DNA of 64,000 bases from Afipia massiliensis (GCF_001006325.2 NZ_LBIA02000001.1:1117501-1181500); one strand, 5' to 3'. Shown: positions 26,956 to 36,853, counted from the stretch's first letter. Notes: generated by a model from the letters alone, not told the origin. Program-made: numbers and translations.

Positions 26956-27441
26956 TCACGCCGTCTTGAATCGCCTGATGCCGACGACGATCATGCCGAT
27001 GAAAAAGACCAGCACGATCCCCTGGGTGATCGCAAACGGCGGCTCGGCCCCGGTCGGCGCATAGACGTTCAGCAGCGCTACCTTCTGGAAGCCCTGCGCG
27101 ATCAGGACAAAGACATTGAACCAGAGCGCGAGCATCGCGGTGACGACATACACCGCACGCCATACGCCGGAGAGACCCTTGCCGTACAACGCGTAAACCG
27201 CAACCGCCAGCAGCACCAGCGAGATGATGGCGACGACATGCGAGGGCAGTATCTTGGTGAAGGGAAACAGAAAGCCGGTCGCGCTGGTGAGGATCGTCAG
27301 GACGAGAAACCAGAGCGTCCAGCCGGGCATCCTGTTCGATGCGAGCAGTCCGCCCGCCACCACGAAGCCCAAACCGATGGCTATCATGCTGATGATAAGG
27401 TGAAGGACCGTAAACGACGCCAAAGACATGCCTAAAATCAT
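26956..27441 (-). CDS. Small integral membrane protein
   Basis: With the ATG at 27441 (MILGMSLA; preceded by a GGGG-rich site) the protein has about 161 residues and four hydrophobic segments, roughly 5-30, 42-64, 72-90 and 100-125, plus a fifth near the C-terminus. I cannot name the family beyond a conserved bacterial membrane protein. The open frame extends further to 27510, but that start has less support. Confidence 0.7.
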   Translation of the reverse strand: MILGMSLASFTVLHLIISMIAIGLGFVVAGGLLASNRMPGWTLWFLVLTILTSATGFLFPFTKILPSHVVAIISLVLLAVAVYALYGKGLSGVWRAVYVVTAMLALWFNVFVLIAQGFQKVALLNVYAPTGAEPPFAITQGIVLVFFIGMIVVGIRRFKTA

Positions 27442-27555
27442 GATGCGCCCCCCGCCTTTAGAACGATCCAAGGCTACATCATACGCACGGCCGCGCAACA
27501 GAAGTTCCATTTCGCACGCTGCACTCCTGCAAATTTTTCAGGCAATGCTGCGTGA

Positions 27556-28485
27556 TCAGCGATTGAGGAAATCCACCAGCTTCGGGATCACCTGACCCGG
27601 CGCTTCCTCGATCAGCCAGTGTCCCGAGCCCTTGATGATGACACCTTCGACGTTGGTGGCGACCAGTTTGCCCTGTTCGATCAGAAAATTGCCGCCCGCC
27701 TTTTCGCCGGAGAGAATGAGCATCGGTATCGGCAGCTTGGTTTTTGCGAAACCTGCGAAATCATCGGCGTCCTTTTCGAAGGCGCGAAACACCTCGAACC
27801 CTGCCTTCATGCGGCCCGGTTGCGCATAAGCCTTGGCGTAGAACTTCCGGTCCTTCTGAGAGATGGACTTTGCCGGGTTGGCGGCGAAATCATTCCAGAA
27901 GTGTTCGAGATAAATCCGCTCGCGGCCAGTGACCAAAGCCAGCGGCGTCTTGCCGTAGAAATGGAAGTGCCACAGGTCGCGCAGCAGCCAGACATTTTTC
28001 CAGTCGCCGACGCCGGGCAGAAAGGCATCCATCAGCACGATGCGATCGACTTCGGCCGGGTATTGCGCCGCGTAGGCATAGGCGACCATCAGACCGATGT
28101 CGTGGCCGACGATCTTGACCTTCTTGTATCCGAGACTTCTCACCAGCGCGTGGATGTCCTGCGCCATTTCCTTCTTGGTGTAGCCGCCCTCGGGCGCATC
28201 GGACTTGCCGAAGCCGCGCAGGTCCGGCGCGATCACGGTGTGGTTGTTCGCAAGTCCGGGAAACAGCGGCCGCCACATGTGGCTGGTCTCCGCATAACCG
28301 TGCAGCAGCACGACAGGATCGCCTTCGCCGGCGATCAGATAATTCAGTTTCACGCCGTTGACGACTGCGGACCGGCTTTGCGGCATCGATTGCGCCACCG
28401 CAACGCCGGATGACACGATCAGGACGGATGCCACCATCATACCGGCACAGATCGCGCCGCGAATGACCTGTCGAAAATACCGCAT
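27556..28485 (-). CDS. Exported alpha/beta hydrolase (epoxide hydrolase/haloalkane dehalogenase type)
   Basis: The ATG at 28485 has AAGGAA upstream and gives a Sec signal peptide of about 32 residues (cut near AVAQS). The mature part shows the oxyanion HGYAE, the nucleophile motif GHDIG (Asp nucleophile, as in epoxide hydrolases and dehalogenases) and the catalytic His in GSGHWLIEE. It probably acts in the periplasm. The substrate cannot be told from the sequence. Confidence 0.85.
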   Translation of the reverse strand: MRYFRQVIRGAICAGMMVASVLIVSSGVAVAQSMPQSRSAVVNGVKLNYLIAGEGDPVVLLHGYAETSHMWRPLFPGLANNHTVIAPDLRGFGKSDAPEGGYTKKEMAQDIHALVRSLGYKKVKIVGHDIGLMVAYAYAAQYPAEVDRIVLMDAFLPGVGDWKNVWLLRDLWHFHFYGKTPLALVTGRERIYLEHFWNDFAANPAKSISQKDRKFYAKAYAQPGRMKAGFEVFRAFEKDADDFAGFAKTKLPIPMLILSGEKAGGNFLIEQGKLVATNVEGVIIKGSGHWLIEEAPGQVIPKLVDFLNR

Positions 28486-28541
28486 GCTGAAATTCCTTTT
28501 GAGATCGATACGATCCCGAAAATGAAAGGGGCTTGGCAAGC

Positions 28542-28865
28542 TCAGACAATCGGCAGGCGCAGTTCAATAATAACGCGGGATCGGACCGTTATGCGGGTCT
28601 TGCGTTTCGACAGGTCGAACATGACCTGGTCGATAAAACACCAGCCCCAGCCTTCCGGCGGATCATATCCTTCGATAACGGGATGCTGTGTAGCGTGGAA
28701 ATGTTTGGTGGCGTGTTTGTTGGGCGAATCGTCGCAGCAGCCGACATGGCCGCAGGTCCGGCAGATCCGCAGATGCAGCCAGACGCTGCCGGTCTTCAGG
28801 CACTCCTCGCAGCCGAGCGCGCTTGGGGTGACGTCCTTGATTTCCGCGATGTGCTTGCAAGGCAT
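28542..28865 (-). CDS. UBP-type zinc-finger protein
   Basis: This 107-residue protein is a stand-alone ZnF-UBP domain: C-x-H at the start (Cys3, His5), GCEEC, CRTCGHVGCC and the histidines of KHATKHFHATQHP. In eukaryotes this fold binds free ubiquitin C-termini. The bacterial function is unknown, though the genes commonly sit beside an FAD oxidoreductase like the one 53 bases upstream. The two are probably one operon. Confidence 0.88.
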   Translation of the reverse strand: MPCKHIAEIKDVTPSALGCEECLKTGSVWLHLRICRTCGHVGCCDDSPNKHATKHFHATQHPVIEGYDPPEGWGWCFIDQVMFDLSKRKTRITVRSRVIIELRLPIV

Positions 28866-28918
28866 TGGTCAGGATCTCTCGATGAGAGCGTCGTCCGGCA
28901 CTTCGCAAGCTAGAGAGG

Positions 28919-30619
28919 CTATGCCGGTTTGTCGCCAAGAAAACCGTGCAGCGCAGCCACGACCTGCGCGCCTTCGCCGATTGCGCCGCCAACGCGCTTG
29001 ACCGAACCTGCGCGCACATCGCCGACGGCGAACACACCGGGCACCGAGGTCTCCAGCGCCGACACCGGCCGCCCGCATTGCGCCCCGGTCAGGACAAAGC
29101 CGGTGCGATCGAGGGTCACGCCGCAGTCCGCGAGCCATGCGGTGGCGGGGTCGGCCCCGACAAACAGAAACACGTTGCGGATATCGCCGGCAGCCTCGAG
29201 CCCTGACTTCCGGTTGCGCCAGCGCACGCGCTCGAGTCCGCCATCGTCAGGGCCTTCCAGCCCGACGATCTCGGTGTGGATCATCAGTTCGATGTTCGGC
29301 GTCGCCATGATCCGGTCGATCAGATAGCGCGACATGCTATCGGCGAGACCACCGCTGCGGATCATCATCCGCACCTTGCTGGCGTGGCCCGACAGAAACA
29401 CCGCGGCCTGACCGGCGGAATTGCCGCCACCAACCAGAATGACTTCCTGCTGGGCACAGAGCCGCCCCTCGATCGGCGACGCCCAGTACCAGACGCCGCG
29501 CCCCTCGAACCTGTCGAGGTTCTCGATCGTTGGACGCCGGTAGCGTGCACCGCTGGCAACGACGATGGATTTCGCTTTCAGGAAATGACCGCATTCGGTG
29601 GTAAGCCCGAATGCGCCGTCGCTCTTCGAGCAGTCGAGCGATCTGGCTTCGACCGGAATCATCAGATCCGCACCGAACTTCTGCGCCTGATTGTAGGCGC
29701 GCCCGGCCAACGCCTGTCCCGAGATGCCGGTCGGAAATCCGAGATAGTTCTCGATCCGCGCACTGGCGCCGGCTTGGCCACCGAAATGCCGTGCATCGAG
29801 CACCGCCACCGACAATCCTTCGGACGCTGCATACACAGCGGTCGCAAGTCCGGCGGGACCACCGCCGACAACAGCGACGTCGTAGAGCTTGTCCCGTATC
29901 GGACCGCCGATCATTCCCATCGCGTAGGCAAGATCGACTTCGCTGGGATTGCGCAGCACCGTGCCATCCGGGGCCACCACAAGAGGAAGATCGGAAGGCG
30001 ACGGCGAATAGCGCGCCACCAGATCCGTTGCGTCCGTGTCGGTGGCGGGATCGAGCACATGGTGGGGAACGCCGTTGCGCGCCAGAAAGCCTTGCAGCCG
30101 CACGACGCCGCCCAGCGACGGCGAACCAATCAGCACCGGACCGCCGACACCGGCCTGGATCAGCGCAACACGCCGCAAAATCAGCGCGCGCATGATGCGC
30201 TCGCCAAGATCAGCTTCGGCGACAAGCAGCGCGCGCAAACTGGCTGGCGGGATCAGGAGCGTCTCGACGTCACCCTCGGCTGTGCCATCGACCAGTGCGT
30301 TGCGGCCCGACAGTTGCCCGATCTCAGCAAGAAACTGTCCCGGCCCCTGCTCGATCACCGGCGTGATGTGGCCCATGCCGTCGCGCTGGGTGATGGCGAC
30401 GTGCCCGGAGAGAATGACGAACATGCCGGGGCCGACCTTGCCGCTTTCGAACAGCAGCTCGCGGTCTTTATGATGATGCACATCGCCGAACCGGCGCATC
30501 CGGTCGATCTCGGTATCCGTCAACGTCGGGAATGTTTGCTCGAACCGGGGAAATGCCGCTCGTGAAGCGTCCGATTGCGGGGCGCCCGCCCCAATCGCTG
30601 CGGCCTGGTCCGTCGCCAT
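28919..30619 (-). CDS. cNMP-binding domain / thioredoxin reductase-like FAD oxidoreductase
   Basis: This 566-residue protein has an N-terminal cyclic-nucleotide-binding-like domain (about 30-150; GMFVILSGHVAI, GQFLAEIGQLSGRNA). Next comes a small middle domain and a C-terminal FAD/NAD(P) module with GGGPAGLATAVYAASEG, ILVGGGNSAGQAAVFLS and VFAVGDVRAGSVKRV. The region where thioredoxin reductases carry CxxC has no such pair, so it is not a true thioredoxin reductase. AAGGAA precedes the ATG. It is followed by the UBP zinc-finger gene. Its electron acceptor is unknown. Confidence 0.88.
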   Translation of the reverse strand: MATDQAAAIGAGAPQSDASRAAFPRFEQTFPTLTDTEIDRMRRFGDVHHHKDRELLFESGKVGPGMFVILSGHVAITQRDGMGHITPVIEQGPGQFLAEIGQLSGRNALVDGTAEGDVETLLIPPASLRALLVAEADLGERIMRALILRRVALIQAGVGGPVLIGSPSLGGVVRLQGFLARNGVPHHVLDPATDTDATDLVARYSPSPSDLPLVVAPDGTVLRNPSEVDLAYAMGMIGGPIRDKLYDVAVVGGGPAGLATAVYAASEGLSVAVLDARHFGGQAGASARIENYLGFPTGISGQALAGRAYNQAQKFGADLMIPVEARSLDCSKSDGAFGLTTECGHFLKAKSIVVASGARYRRPTIENLDRFEGRGVWYWASPIEGRLCAQQEVILVGGGNSAGQAAVFLSGHASKVRMMIRSGGLADSMSRYLIDRIMATPNIELMIHTEIVGLEGPDDGGLERVRWRNRKSGLEAAGDIRNVFLFVGADPATAWLADCGVTLDRTGFVLTGAQCGRPVSALETSVPGVFAVGDVRAGSVKRVGGAIGEGAQVVAALHGFLGDKPA

Positions 30620-30738
30620 CAGATACTTTCCTTACATTCGCACAGAAGACTCGCGAACTCCCTCGTTGGAGATCGCATTCGTAAAGCTAGATCGTGTCTG
30701 CACGCCAAACAATCAAGCGATGGACCAAGGCTGCAAGG

Positions 30739-30939
30739 TCAACGGTCGTCGTCACGCCGATGCGCGTCCATGCTTGATGCATCGTCCCGCGCCCGCGCAT
30801 CGTCATCCGGCGTGACAATTGCCATTCCTGCGCGGCCGCGTGCCTGCGACTTGCGCCGTTTCAGATTGTCGCGCAATGCGGATTTCAGCCGCGCCTCGCG
30901 CGCGGATTTGGCATCGTTCCTGTCGGGGTCGTTCGCCAT
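30739..30939 (-). CDS. Small basic protein, conserved in Bradyrhizobium group
   Basis: This 66-residue, highly charged protein has the core REARLKSALRDNLKRRKSQAR, which I recall from small conserved proteins of this bacterial group, and an acidic, less conserved tail. No function is known. It is divergent from the NTF2-like gene. Confidence 0.65.
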   Translation of the reverse strand: MANDPDRNDAKSAREARLKSALRDNLKRRKSQARGRAGMAIVTPDDDARARDDASSMDAHRRDDDR

Positions 30940-31034
30940 TCAGCTCTGCTCGCATCTTGCCTTGACCGCCATCGCCGATGACGGTCAGTTGCAATAATAT
31001 CGGATACGCCGCGCCGTATGACAGAGGAAATGCC

Positions 31035-31478
31035 ATGACAGAGCACACAGAAGCGCTCGCACCGGCGGTGCAGAATACGCTCCGTGACTGGCACCGCTTC
31101 GTCGAAACCAAGAGCGAAGACGTGCTGCGGCCATTGTTCGCGGAAACCACCGTGTTCCGCTCGCCGTTTGTCCACCTGCCAATCCCCGGCCGTCCCGCCA
31201 GCGTGCTGATCCTCGGCGCGGTCGTGCAGATTTTCGAGAATTTCCGCTACCACCGGACATTCGTCTCCGGAACCCACGATGTGGCGCTGGAATTCAGCGC
31301 CAATATCGATGAGCTGAAACTGAAGGGAATTGATCTGGTGAAGTTCGATTCCGCGGGCAAGATCATCGAATTCGAGGTGATGATCCGGCCTTTCAAGGCC
31401 CTTGAGGCCCTGAGCACCCGAATGAACGCCCGGATCGGTCCCGAGCTTGCGAAATACAAGACGGCCGCGCCGGCCTGA
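31035..31478 (+). CDS. NTF2/SnoaL-like protein
   Basis: With the ATG at 31035 (AGAGGA upstream) the protein has about 147 residues. It fits the SnoaL/NTF2 cone fold: an N-terminal helix (TLRDWHRFVETKSEDVL), LFAETTVFRSP, and late strands IDELKLKGIDLVKFDSAGKI, which resemble polyketide-cyclase-like or isomerase family members. The ligand or reaction is unknown. It precedes tRNA-Thr. Confidence 0.75.
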   Translation: MTEHTEALAPAVQNTLRDWHRFVETKSEDVLRPLFAETTVFRSPFVHLPIPGRPASVLILGAVVQIFENFRYHRTFVSGTHDVALEFSANIDELKLKGIDLVKFDSAGKIIEFEVMIRPFKALEALSTRMNARIGPELAKYKTAAPA

Positions 31479-31619
31479 GTTCCGGTCCAGGAGCCGAAGA
31501 ATGAGCTGTTCGGCGCTTGCACCATCGGTGGCCTTATGGCAAAGGAACGCGCGCCTTTAGAGGCTTTTCAGCTGATTCACGTACACGGTACGGTTCTGGC
31601 TTTTTCTCGTCTGGCGTTC

Positions 31620-31694
31620 GCTGCCGTAGCTCAGTGGTAGAGCACTCCATTGGTAATGGAGAGGTCGACAGTTCAATCCTGTCTGGCAGCACCA
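31620..31694 (+). tRNA. tRNA-Thr (GGT)
   Basis: The acceptor GCTGCCG pairs with TGGCAGC (last pair G-U), the anticodon arm CTCCA-TTGGTAA-TGGAG gives anticodon GGT, and the T-arm is ACAGTTCAATCCTGT. An encoded CCA (31692-31694) follows. Confidence 0.97.
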
Positions 31695-31891
31695 GCCTAC
31701 CTCCCTTCAAGATTCCGGACAGGCCGCGGCGTCCCTGCTGTTTCGCAAGGCGCGAAAATCTCTTTGATTTCAATGACAAAAGCCCGTGCCAGAATTTCGC
31801 CAAAATCGCTGATTTTTCGCGAAAATTTTAACCAGCCATCCGGATACTGCGCCCGCACGTAAAATTACGGAATCCGGGGGGATTTGGAATT

Positions 31892-34039
31892 ATGGCTTTG
31901 CGGTTCAAGGTCGGAAAAAATCTGTTTCGCTTCAAATTGCCGAGCCTGAAGCTCGGCGTTCGGGGAAGTCTCTTCCTGGCATTCGCAGTCATCGCCGGCA
32001 TGGCGATCGCGATCAGCGCAGGAGCGAGCCTGCTGCTTGGCCAGCTCGGCGGCATGATGACCGAACTCAGCAACCGCGACATTCCCCGCCTGACGGCAAG
32101 CTTGCAGCTATCCGCTCTGAGCCAGAGCCTCGCCTCGCGCGGACCAGCGGTGCTCGCATCGGACGATGAAAGCGTCCTTCAAACGCGCGTCAAGGACCTG
32201 AAGGACGCCCAGACCGCCGCCATCGACAAGCTGAAAGAGATCAAGAATCTCAACGCCGACCCATCCGTCGTGACGGCGCTGGAAGAAAACGTCAGAATGA
32301 TCGACGACACCATCACCAGCCTGCAGTCGGCGGCCAAGGAACGGCTCGATCTCGCCGGGCAGCATACCAAGCAGTTCGAGGCCGCCCGCAAGGCCCACGC
32401 CGCCGTCGTCAATATGATCAATTCCAGCACCGATCAGGCGAAAATCGTGGTCAACACCGCGCTGACAGGCCTGAGCGGCGATGGCCGCGACGCCCTGAAA
32501 GCCATGCAGGGCGTCGATATGCTGGCCAGCCTGCTGGCAGACGTCAACTTTGCCGCAAGCAACATCAGCGCCGCTGCCAGCGCCGGCAACGCCGAGACGC
32601 TCAGCGATCAGGAATATGCGTTCTCGGTGACGTCCGACAGCATCGACACTTCTCTCGCTTCGCTGGGCCGCCGCGGCGATGGCGACAAGATGAAGGAAGC
32701 CGTCGCGCAGTTGATGGCGTTCGGCAACAAGAAGACCGGTGTCTTCAAGCTCCGCCAGAAGGAACTGGATTCTGCCGATTACGGCCGGCTTATTCTGGAA
32801 GAGACCGGCAAGCTCAACCGCGGTCTCGAGATGAGCATCAAGCGGCTGGTCGACGACGTGCAGACGGCGACGGACACCGCAGCGACCAAGGCGCGCAGCA
32901 CGATTACGCTGGGAACGACAACCATGCTCGTACTCGGCGCGCTCACGCTGATCGGATCCGCGCTGTTCGTCTGGCTCTATGTCGGCCGCAACATCCTGGG
33001 CCGCATCAGCAACCTGCAGAACGTGATGCGGCGGCTGTCCGAGGGCGACCTTGACGCCGAGGTGAAACGCAGCCGCCAGCAGGACGAAATCGCCGTCATG
33101 GCCGGCTCGCTCGAGGTGTTCCGCGAGAGCATGATCCGCTCGCGTGCACTGAGCAGCGAACAGGACCAGGACCGCGTCGCCAAGGCCGAGCGCGCGTCGC
33201 GCATCGAAACCCAGATCGTGCATTTCGAGGACAAGGTGCGGGCCGCGCTTGACGGCCTGATGACCTCGGCCAATGTCATGCAATCGACGGCGGAGAGCAT
33301 GTCCACATCCGCAGAGCATTCGAGCGCTCTGGTGAGCACCGTCGCGTCCGCCGCCGAGGAAACCTCGGTCAACGTGCAGACGGTTTCGGCCGGCACCGAG
33401 GAACTGACCTCGTCGATTCAGGAAATCAGCCGCCAGGTCACGAACTCGACGCAGATCGCCGCCAACGCAGTCAGCGAAGCCGGCAAGACCGACGCCACCA
33501 TGCAGGGCCTCGCCGACAACGCCAACCGCATCAGCAGCGTGGTCGATCTGATTCAGGAAATCGCATCGCAGACCAACCTGCTGGCGCTCAACGCCACCAT
33601 CGAAGCCGCGCGTGCCGGCGAAGCCGGCCGTGGCTTCGCCGTCGTCGCATCGGAAGTCAAAAGCCTCGCCGAGCAGACGGCAAAGGCGACCGATGAAATC
33701 CGCTCGCAGATTGCCAGTATGCAGACCGTCACCACGTCGGCGGTCGGCGCAATCCGCAACATCGGCGCCACCATCGGCGAGATCAGTGAAGTGACCACCG
33801 CCATCGCCGCCGCGGTCGAAGAGCAGGGCGCTGCGACGCGCGAGATTGCCCGCAACATCCAGCACGCCGCCAGCGGCACCTCGGAAGTCTCGAGCAACAT
33901 CGTCGGCGTGAGCCGCGCCTCGAGCGAGGCCGGAATTGCAGCGGGCGACGTACTGAACGCATCGAACGAACTTCGCCGCGAAGCCGACACGCTTCGCGCA
34001 GAAGTCGACGCCTTCCTGCTGAACATCCGCGCGGCATAA
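31892..34039 (+). CDS. Methyl-accepting chemotaxis protein
   Basis: This 715-residue chemoreceptor has a first membrane helix (about 28-50), a helical periplasmic sensor region to about 345, and a second membrane helix (about 350-372). A HAMP domain and a cytoplasmic signalling domain follow, with hairpin tip NLLALNATIEAARAGEAGRGF and VASEVKSLAEQTAKATDEI. It would report ligand binding to CheA/CheW. There is no C-terminal CheR-binding pentapeptide. The ATG follows GGGGGGATTTGGAATT. The gene stands alone, and its ligand is unknown. Confidence 0.93.
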   Translation: MALRFKVGKNLFRFKLPSLKLGVRGSLFLAFAVIAGMAIAISAGASLLLGQLGGMMTELSNRDIPRLTASLQLSALSQSLASRGPAVLASDDESVLQTRVKDLKDAQTAAIDKLKEIKNLNADPSVVTALEENVRMIDDTITSLQSAAKERLDLAGQHTKQFEAARKAHAAVVNMINSSTDQAKIVVNTALTGLSGDGRDALKAMQGVDMLASLLADVNFAASNISAAASAGNAETLSDQEYAFSVTSDSIDTSLASLGRRGDGDKMKEAVAQLMAFGNKKTGVFKLRQKELDSADYGRLILEETGKLNRGLEMSIKRLVDDVQTATDTAATKARSTITLGTTTMLVLGALTLIGSALFVWLYVGRNILGRISNLQNVMRRLSEGDLDAEVKRSRQQDEIAVMAGSLEVFRESMIRSRALSSEQDQDRVAKAERASRIETQIVHFEDKVRAALDGLMTSANVMQSTAESMSTSAEHSSALVSTVASAAEETSVNVQTVSAGTEELTSSIQEISRQVTNSTQIAANAVSEAGKTDATMQGLADNANRISSVVDLIQEIASQTNLLALNATIEAARAGEAGRGFAVVASEVKSLAEQTAKATDEIRSQIASMQTVTTSAVGAIRNIGATIGEISEVTTAIAAAVEEQGAATREIARNIQHAASGTSEVSSNIVGVSRASSEAGIAAGDVLNASNELRREADTLRAEVDAFLLNIRAA

Positions 34040-34366
34040 TTGTGTTTAGTTGCTATGCCGCCTGGCATGGCTGCGTTCTGTTTTGGGGTTCGGCGCCTTG
34101 TGCTCCGAACCCCAATTCGTTAATTGCGCGCGCCATATCGAAAATGCAGGCTCTGCGTTCCGTGGAACAGCATGATTCTCCGTTGCTTTTGGCTCCTGTG
34201 TCCGCGCACCGAACCACGCCCCAGATTGACTCTTCTGGACCTCCATGGTCCTTGCTAGTCTCGATCCGGGGAAATCGCGCGTGCCGTCAAGACATCGCCT
34301 TCTGCCCGAATAACTGAGATAGCGGCGTCTGCAGGGCGACGTCTTTTACATGCAAGGGGACAGCGC
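34040..34366. other. Intergenic region with a strong hairpin between the chemoreceptor gene and bioB
   Basis: No gene is supported here. A 9-bp stem (GGGGTTCGG 34085-34093 with CCGAACCCC 34105-34113) could end transcription of the chemoreceptor gene, although it lacks a plus-strand T run. The remaining bases should hold the bioB promoter; I see no recognisable operator. Confidence 0.5.
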
Positions 34367-35458
34367 ATGAGCATAGTGCCGGGTTCGGATGTGAATGGCG
34401 GAGTATCGGTCGGCCGGGATGCGCTGATCGAGCCGCGCAACGACTGGACCCGTGCGGAAGCGCAGGCGCTTTACGATCTTCCCTTCGCGGATCTGATCTT
34501 TCAGGCGCAAAGCATTCATCGCCGCAACTTCGATCCCAACCACGTCGAGACTGCGAGCCTGCTCAGCATCAAGACCGGCGGCTGCCCCGAGGATTGCGGC
34601 TATTGCTCGCAGAGCGCCAAGTACGACACCGGCCTCAAGGCCTCCAAGCTGATGGATCACGACGACGTCGTCGCCACCGCAAAGCGCGCCAAGGAAGCCG
34701 GCGCGGAACGTTTCTGCATGGCCGCCGCCTGGCGCAATCCGAAGGACAAGGATCTCGACAAGGTTTGCGAGATGGTCAGCGCAGTGAAAGGTCTCGGCAT
34801 GGAGACCTGCGTCACGCTCGGTATGCTGACCGACAAGCAGGCGCAGCGGCTGCACGATGCCGGCCTCGACTTCTACAATCATAACGTCGACACCTCGCCG
34901 GAATTCTACGACAAGATCATCACCACGCGCACCATGCAGGATCGCATCGACACGCTGGCGCATGCGCGCGAAGCCGGATTGAAGGTCTGTTGCGGCGGCA
35001 TCATCGGCATGGGCGAGCAGGTCGATGACCGTCTCGGCATGCTGGCGCTGCTGGCGAACCTCCCCGAGCATCCCGAGAGCGTTCCGATCAACATGTGGAA
35101 CGAGGTCAAGGGCGTGCCGGTCAACGACACCGCCGAGCGGCCCGATCCGATCGCGCTGGTGCGGATGATCGCGGTCGCGCGCATCATGATGCCGCGAAGC
35201 GTGGTTCGCCTTTCCGCCGGCCGCCAGTACATGACCGATGAGTTGCAGGCGCTGTGCTTCGTCGCCGGCGCCAACTCGATCTTCATCGGCGACGTGCTGC
35301 TGACCACCAAAAATCCGCAGACCGAACGCGACGCCAACCTGCTGGACCGCCTCGGCATCAAGTCAAAGCTCGACGACGGCAAGCACGCTTGCCATACGCA
35401 TGGTGATGCGCAGCCGGCCGCCGCCACAGTGCCGATCAGCGGCGCAGCGGCGTCCTGA
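34367..35458 (+). CDS. bioB: Biotin synthase
   Basis: BioB is a radical SAM enzyme that inserts sulfur into dethiobiotin, the last step of biotin synthesis. The 363-residue protein has the 4Fe-4S motif [12 protein letters not shown] (Cys73, 77, 80) and the later segments [21 protein letters not shown] and the conserved Arg of RLSAGR. AGGGGAC lies upstream of the ATG. No other bio genes are next to it. Confidence 0.97.
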   Translation: MSIVPGSDVNGGVSVGRDALIEPRNDWTRAEAQALYDLPFADLIFQAQSIHRRNFDPNHVETASLLSIKTGGCPEDCGYCSQSAKYDTGLKASKLMDHDDVVATAKRAKEAGAERFCMAAAWRNPKDKDLDKVCEMVSAVKGLGMETCVTLGMLTDKQAQRLHDAGLDFYNHNVDTSPEFYDKIITTRTMQDRIDTLAHAREAGLKVCCGGIIGMGEQVDDRLGMLALLANLPEHPESVPINMWNEVKGVPVNDTAERPDPIALVRMIAVARIMMPRSVVRLSAGRQYMTDELQALCFVAGANSIFIGDVLLTTKNPQTERDANLLDRLGIKSKLDDGKHACHTHGDAQPAAATVPISGAAAS

Positions 35459-35477
35459 GGTTGTTTCAAACGGCCGA

Positions 35478-35509
35478 TCAGCATGGCTGCCGCATGGCAA
35501 CCATGCTGA
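35478..35509 (+). terminator. Hairpin after bioB, possible terminator
   Basis: TCAGCATGG and CCATGCTGA form a 9-bp stem, with a nested TGCC/GGCA pairing in the loop, 20 bases after the bioB stop. A T run is missing, so termination is uncertain. Confidence 0.45.
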
Positions 35510-35604
35510 CGCAGCCCGTAAAACGCGGCTTTTCGGCCGGCCGGACACTAGCGCCGCGAGGTTTGCCGCGTTAAGCCGGGCCTGAAAACTGCGATTGCGA
35601 GACG

Positions 35605-36666
35605 ATGCACACCAAGACCGCCCCATTGCCCGCAGCCTCCGACGGCCTGCGCTATCCAATCGAGACGCCGCCCAAACCGGACGAAGCGATCGAGGTCGCG
35701 CCCGGCCTGATATGGGTGCGCATGACTCTGCCGTTCCGTCTCAACCATGTGAACATTTACCTGATCGCTGACGGCGACGGCTGGGCCATGGTCGATACCG
35801 GCATCGGCAACGACGCCACCATTGCGGCATGGACGACATTGTTCGAAGGCCCGCTCAAGGGCTTTCACATCACCCGGCTGATCGTGACGCATTCGCACCC
35901 GGACCACGTCGGGCTTGCGGGCTGGATCGTCGAACGCTTCGGCTGCCCGCTTCTGATGTCGCAGGTCGAATATCTGCAGGCCGCGTATCACCAGCATCGC
36001 GGCTCGCCGGAACGCAAGCTGGCGCAGCGGCTGTTCTTCCGCCGTCACGGCATGGACGAAGAGATCACCGAAGCGCTGCTTGGCAAGGGCCAGGATTACC
36101 TCACGCGCGTCTCGATTCTCCCCGCCTCCTATTATCGCCTGTCCAAGGGCGACGAGATCACGATCGGCACGCGGACGTTCAAGGTCCTCACCGGCGGCGG
36201 TCACGCACTCGATCAGGTCATGCTCTACTGCGAGGCCGACAACATCTTCCTGTCGGCGGATCAGGTGCTGAGCAAGATTTCGCCGAATGTCAGCGTGTGG
36301 GCGGTGGAACCCGATGCCAATTCGCTGGGCGAATACCTGACCTCACTCAAGGAGCTCGCAGGCCTGCTGCCGGACGACGTTCTGGTGCTGCCCGGTCACG
36401 GCGTGCCGTTCTACGGCGTGAAGACGCGCATCACGCAACTCGCGGATCACCACGAAGAACGGTGCCAGCTGATCGCAGCTGCATGCCGCACGTCGCCGAA
36501 GACCTCCGCGGAGCTGGTGCCGGTGGTGTTCCACAAGCACGTCCTCGACGCCCACCAGACCGGCTTCGCCGCCGGCGAGCTGATCGCGCACGTCAATCAC
36601 ATGCTGGCCGGAGGCCGGCTGACGTCTGGTCTTGGCGCCGATGGCGTGCTGCGCTTCACCGCCTGA
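35605..36666 (+). CDS. Metallo-beta-lactamase-fold hydrolase
   Basis: This 353-residue protein contains the metal motif THSHPDHVGLAG (HxHxDH), a further metal ligand region GGGHALDQ, and VLPGHGVP near residue 260. An extended C-terminal helical part (about 270-353) resembles the DNA-binding-like tail of LACTB2-type members. The substrate is unknown. Possible classes are thioesterase, lactonase or nuclease. It precedes hemA on the same strand. Confidence 0.88.
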   Translation: MHTKTAPLPAASDGLRYPIETPPKPDEAIEVAPGLIWVRMTLPFRLNHVNIYLIADGDGWAMVDTGIGNDATIAAWTTLFEGPLKGFHITRLIVTHSHPDHVGLAGWIVERFGCPLLMSQVEYLQAAYHQHRGSPERKLAQRLFFRRHGMDEEITEALLGKGQDYLTRVSILPASYYRLSKGDEITIGTRTFKVLTGGGHALDQVMLYCEADNIFLSADQVLSKISPNVSVWAVEPDANSLGEYLTSLKELAGLLPDDVLVLPGHGVPFYGVKTRITQLADHHEERCQLIAAACRTSPKTSAELVPVVFHKHVLDAHQTGFAAGELIAHVNHMLAGGRLTSGLGADGVLRFTA

Positions 36667-36706
36667 CTGAACCCGAATACGCTAATTGAGCGGAATTGAT
36701 CCCGAG

Positions 36707-36720
36707 ATGATCTGGATCAA
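36707..36720 (+). promoter_or_regulatory. Probable FixK/FNR-type box upstream of hemA
   Basis: ATGATCTGGATCAA matches the FixK/FNR consensus TTGAT-N4-ATCAA with one mismatch and lies about 135 bases before the hemA start. Oxygen-dependent control of hemA through an FNR-like site is known in Bradyrhizobium japonicum. Confidence 0.6.
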
Positions 36721-36853
36721 GTTTTTGCCGCATATGAGCCCGGCGAAAACGGCCTCGACATCAAAGCTGGAAAAGCTCTAAAAAGACCTCGTGCACGGCG
36801 GAAGGCCATTGGCCCGGCTGCCGTAATTCAGGTTCCCATCCAGGGTTTTTGTG

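Noticed and set aside
32108-33865. Long minus-strand open frame (585 codons) opposite the chemoreceptor gene
   Set aside because: It is antisense to a clear methyl-accepting chemotaxis protein, is rich in His/Arg/Asp as expected from the reverse of a GC-rich gene, and has no domain.
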